Shown here one piece after another: positions 58,204 through 60,034 of a DNA stretch of 60,034 nt. The position numbers and the translations under genes were made by a program. The notes below the pieces were generated by a model, which saw only the letters and a program-made list of their open reading frames with translations, was not told where the DNA came from and did not search any database. This DNA comes from a virus: positions 1 through 60,034 of IMG/VR virus record IMGVR_UViG_3300049215_000182; one strand, 5' to 3'. How positions within the stretch are numbered: the stretch's first letter is position 1; each line of letters starts with the position of its first letter.

Positions 58204-59880
58204 CTATGTAGAGCCCCGACTCTGTGGGGTGCTGCCCGCTTGTCGAGCACGTGCAAGATCTAGGAGTTGAGCAATTCGTCTTGCACGCTCATCGCCAGTC
58301 GGTCCAACCTGAGACCCAGCACCCCCCGATGCTGTGTTAGTAGTAGCCGTCTCAGGTTGGAAGCCACCTAGCCCCCGCATAGGTGGCCTACTCACATTCG
58401 CATTAGCCGTGTTGGTCTGGGCGCCTATCTGGGCATGGGCTTCCGGGTTGATCCGGCCATGCTCGTCAGGGCGCAACTGGTTACCGTGGTTGATAGCTCC
58501 TCTGCTGAAGTTGTCATGTGCCTGACCCCGCGCGCTAGAGGGCAGACTGTTACTGTTACTGTTACTGTGGGTGCCCGAGCCGTTGGATTTCGGGCGGCCT
58601 CTACCCCTGGATGGCTCGGCGTCGGACTGGTCTGCAAAGCGGCCTAGAGCAACACTTGGACTGTCTTGGGACAGGCCTACGCTCAGGCGCTGCATCTGGA
58701 TCAGTGTCTTGAAGAACTCGGTAGCTGTCTTCGGGCTACCTGCTAGTTTCTGCCAGAAACGGCTCTCACCGTTGGTGTCATGGTACTTCGGGTTGTCAGG
58801 GTCGAAGATTTCCTGGAGCCTGCGATACATCTGCGTGCTGTCTTGCAGATGGCCGTTCTCCAGCTGCAAGGCCATTGCCTCGCGCCCACGGCGGATACTA
58901 TCCACGTAGAAGAGATCGTGAGCTAAGGCACGCGTTGACCAGTGATACAGGTAGTACCACTCAATCAAGGTGTCATGGTCAGCTCCCGCTTGGAGCATCC
59001 CGTACAGCTTAGACCTCTTCTGGTCGGAGAGCTCTAGTGCATCACCACCTGTAACGTTAGGGACGAAGCCACTGCCATCCAAGGCAGACTGTTTCGCCCG
59101 TTCTGCTTCACGGAGATCTTCCTCATCTCGGCGGTCCTGCTCTTCCTGGGAGAGAGCAGGCGGCCGGTTACGGGTGTTATTCTGGTGTGAGCTAGGATAG
59201 CCACTTGCTGGGCCGTTGGGCTCCGGGTAGTAGTAGCCGCCTCTGGACTCTAGCTTTGAGGCTTCCTGGTTCATCCTGCTGCGCGCAACAAGGATGCGCT
59301 GCTGCATGGACTGTTTGTCCTGCAGGAGAAAGAGCTGTCGGGAGCCGTAGGACCCCATCTCGACATAAGCCTGGAATGCCACGAAGGCATCCAGAGGCTC
59401 AAAGTCCAACTGTTGCCAGTAGGGCTTGCCATCAGGTAGGACAGGGTATCCCTCATCGTAGTTCAACGGTACATATGCATTGCGTAGCACACGCTCATTG
59501 AATACGATTGCCGGAAGCCTGTAATCCTCGCTGATCAGTGTCTGAGCAGATGTAGGGTCCCCTACGTCTGGGTTGGGGCCTTGGGCTTGTGAACCTGTCC
59601 GGCTCTCGGTTTGACCAGCTCGGCTGTCGACTTGTGATGGCCATGAGTGCTGGTTGTCTGATGCTTCAGACCGCCCGTGTGATGGTTGCTGCTGCCCCTG
59701 ACTACCTTCAGAGCTCGGCTGCCCCGTCCTGATCTGGATTGGGTTCCCTCGCCCGATGCCGTCGAGCTCGGACTGGACCGGAGATCCTTCGGCGTTCGGG
59801 CTCCCCGACTGCCTCTCGACATAGGATGCCTCGCTGGTGGTGGTGGTGGTGCCAGTGGTGCCAGTGGTGCCTGAGCACAC
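58204..59880 (-). CDS. Unknown protein before TerL, candidate small terminase (558 aa)
   Basis: The gene begins with a low-complexity Gly/Thr/Ser/Gln stretch (residues 1-100), then an ordered core: LLQDKQSMQQRILVARSRMN, QKRSKLYGMLQAGADHDTLI, EWYYLYHWSTRALAHDLFYV and ATEFFKTLIQMQRLSVGL. The end is again low-complexity (Asn/Ser/Thr/Gly). No terminase small subunit family is recognised, but its place right before TerL is where one is expected. The start is uncertain: no Shine-Dalgarno is seen at ATG 59880, and the real start could be internal. Confidence 0.6.
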   Translation of the reverse strand: MCSGTTGTTGTTTTTSEASYVERQSGSPNAEGSPVQSELDGIGRGNPIQIRTGQPSSEGSQGQQQPSHGRSEASDNQHSWPSQVDSRAGQTESRTGSQAQGPNPDVGDPTSAQTLISEDYRLPAIVFNERVLRNAYVPLNYDEGYPVLPDGKPYWQQLDFEPLDAFVAFQAYVEMGSYGSRQLFLLQDKQSMQQRILVARSRMNQEASKLESRGGYYYPEPNGPASGYPSSHQNNTRNRPPALSQEEQDRRDEEDLREAERAKQSALDGSGFVPNVTGGDALELSDQKRSKLYGMLQAGADHDTLIEWYYLYHWSTRALAHDLFYVDSIRRGREAMALQLENGHLQDSTQMYRRLQEIFDPDNPKYHDTNGESRFWQKLAGSPKTATEFFKTLIQMQRLSVGLSQDSPSVALGRFADQSDAEPSRGRGRPKSNGSGTHSNSNSNSLPSSARGQAHDNFSRGAINHGNQLRPDEHGRINPEAHAQIGAQTNTANANVSRPPMRGLGGFQPETATTNTASGGAGSQVGPTGDERARRIAQLLDLARARQAGSTPQSRGST

Positions 59881-60034
59881 TGCATTTGACGGGGGCTCGG
59901 TGGCAGGTAGATCGAGCGTCGCGCACTCTTTTTGTGAGCCTGAGTTGTTGCTAGCAGGGCCGGCGACAGCGCTTGCTGTTTGTGGGCTCGACTGGCTCGA
60001 CTGGCTCGACTGGCTGGTGTAGTTGATGGGGGCT
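59881..60034. other. Right-end non-coding stretch with 9-bp tandem repeat
   Basis: No gene is seen. A TTGACGGGGGCTCG segment near 59886 matches the end of dispersed repeat B. At 59986-60012 the 9-bp unit GCTCGACTG is repeated three times exactly. With 1-976 this would make up the divergent control region if the molecule is circular. Confidence 0.6.

Overview
The window reads as a complete or nearly complete genome of a virulent tailed phage (siphovirus type) with a Gram-negative, probably proteobacterial, host. The basis is a full set of head, tail, packaging, lysis and replication genes, a GH19-type endolysin, E. coli-like sigma70 promoters, and no recognisable integrase or lysogeny repressor. 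The host cannot be named from the sequence alone. Whether the molecule is circular or circularly permuted cannot be decided here, but the layout fits it: two opposed gene blocks would diverge from a repeat-rich control region made of the two window ends.

Layout. (1) 1-976 is non-coding and full of palindromes, tandem repeats and a large inverted repeat enclosing iteron-like direct repeats; it is the best origin or control-region candidate. (2) 977-33329 is entirely on the + strand. It begins with many small, mostly unrecognised early genes (977-9907), driven by at least nine near-identical promoters (TTGATT or TTGAGA, 17-18 bp, TATAAT). Replication and recombination genes follow: TOPRIM primase-helicase, RuvC-like nuclease, P-loop kinase, HNH protein, ATP-dependent DNA ligase, SNF2-type helicase, PD-(D/E)XK nuclease, Sak4-like ATPase and a DUF669-like single-strand-binding protein. 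(3) 24472-28484 is a 7-deazaguanine module: queC, queD, queE, folE, one unknown gene and a DpdA-type transglycosylase. Next come a polymerase with an N-terminal uracil-DNA-glycosylase domain and a MazG-like gene. (4) A bidirectional terminator at 33375-33400 separates the two blocks. (5) 33493-59880 is entirely on the - strand. Read in transcription order from the right end it holds a candidate small terminase, large terminase, portal, head protein, protease/scaffold, major capsid, connector, tail completion, terminator, tube, tail chaperone with a -1 frameshift, tape measure, a gene-transfer-agent-like distal tail module (DUF2460, DUF2163, NlpC/P60, J-like tip protein), then a coiled-coil membrane protein, endolysin and holin.

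How it works together. FolE, QueD, QueE and QueC together suffice to make preQ0 from GTP. DpdA would exchange it for guanine in phage DNA. No QueF and no Gat domain are seen, so the predicted mark is dPreQ0, which shields DNA from host restriction. The phage also brings its own polymerase, primase-helicase, ligase and annealing/exonuclease pair.

Points beyond routine annotation: the modification cluster is preceded by a structured leader and a (GGTTA)10 tract; a tRNA-like RNA lies at 13693-13827; two families of GC-rich dispersed repeats sit in and between genes; a classic GGGAAAC slip site produces an unannotated tail-chaperone extension; and several microproteins with good ribosome sites escape ordinary gene calling.
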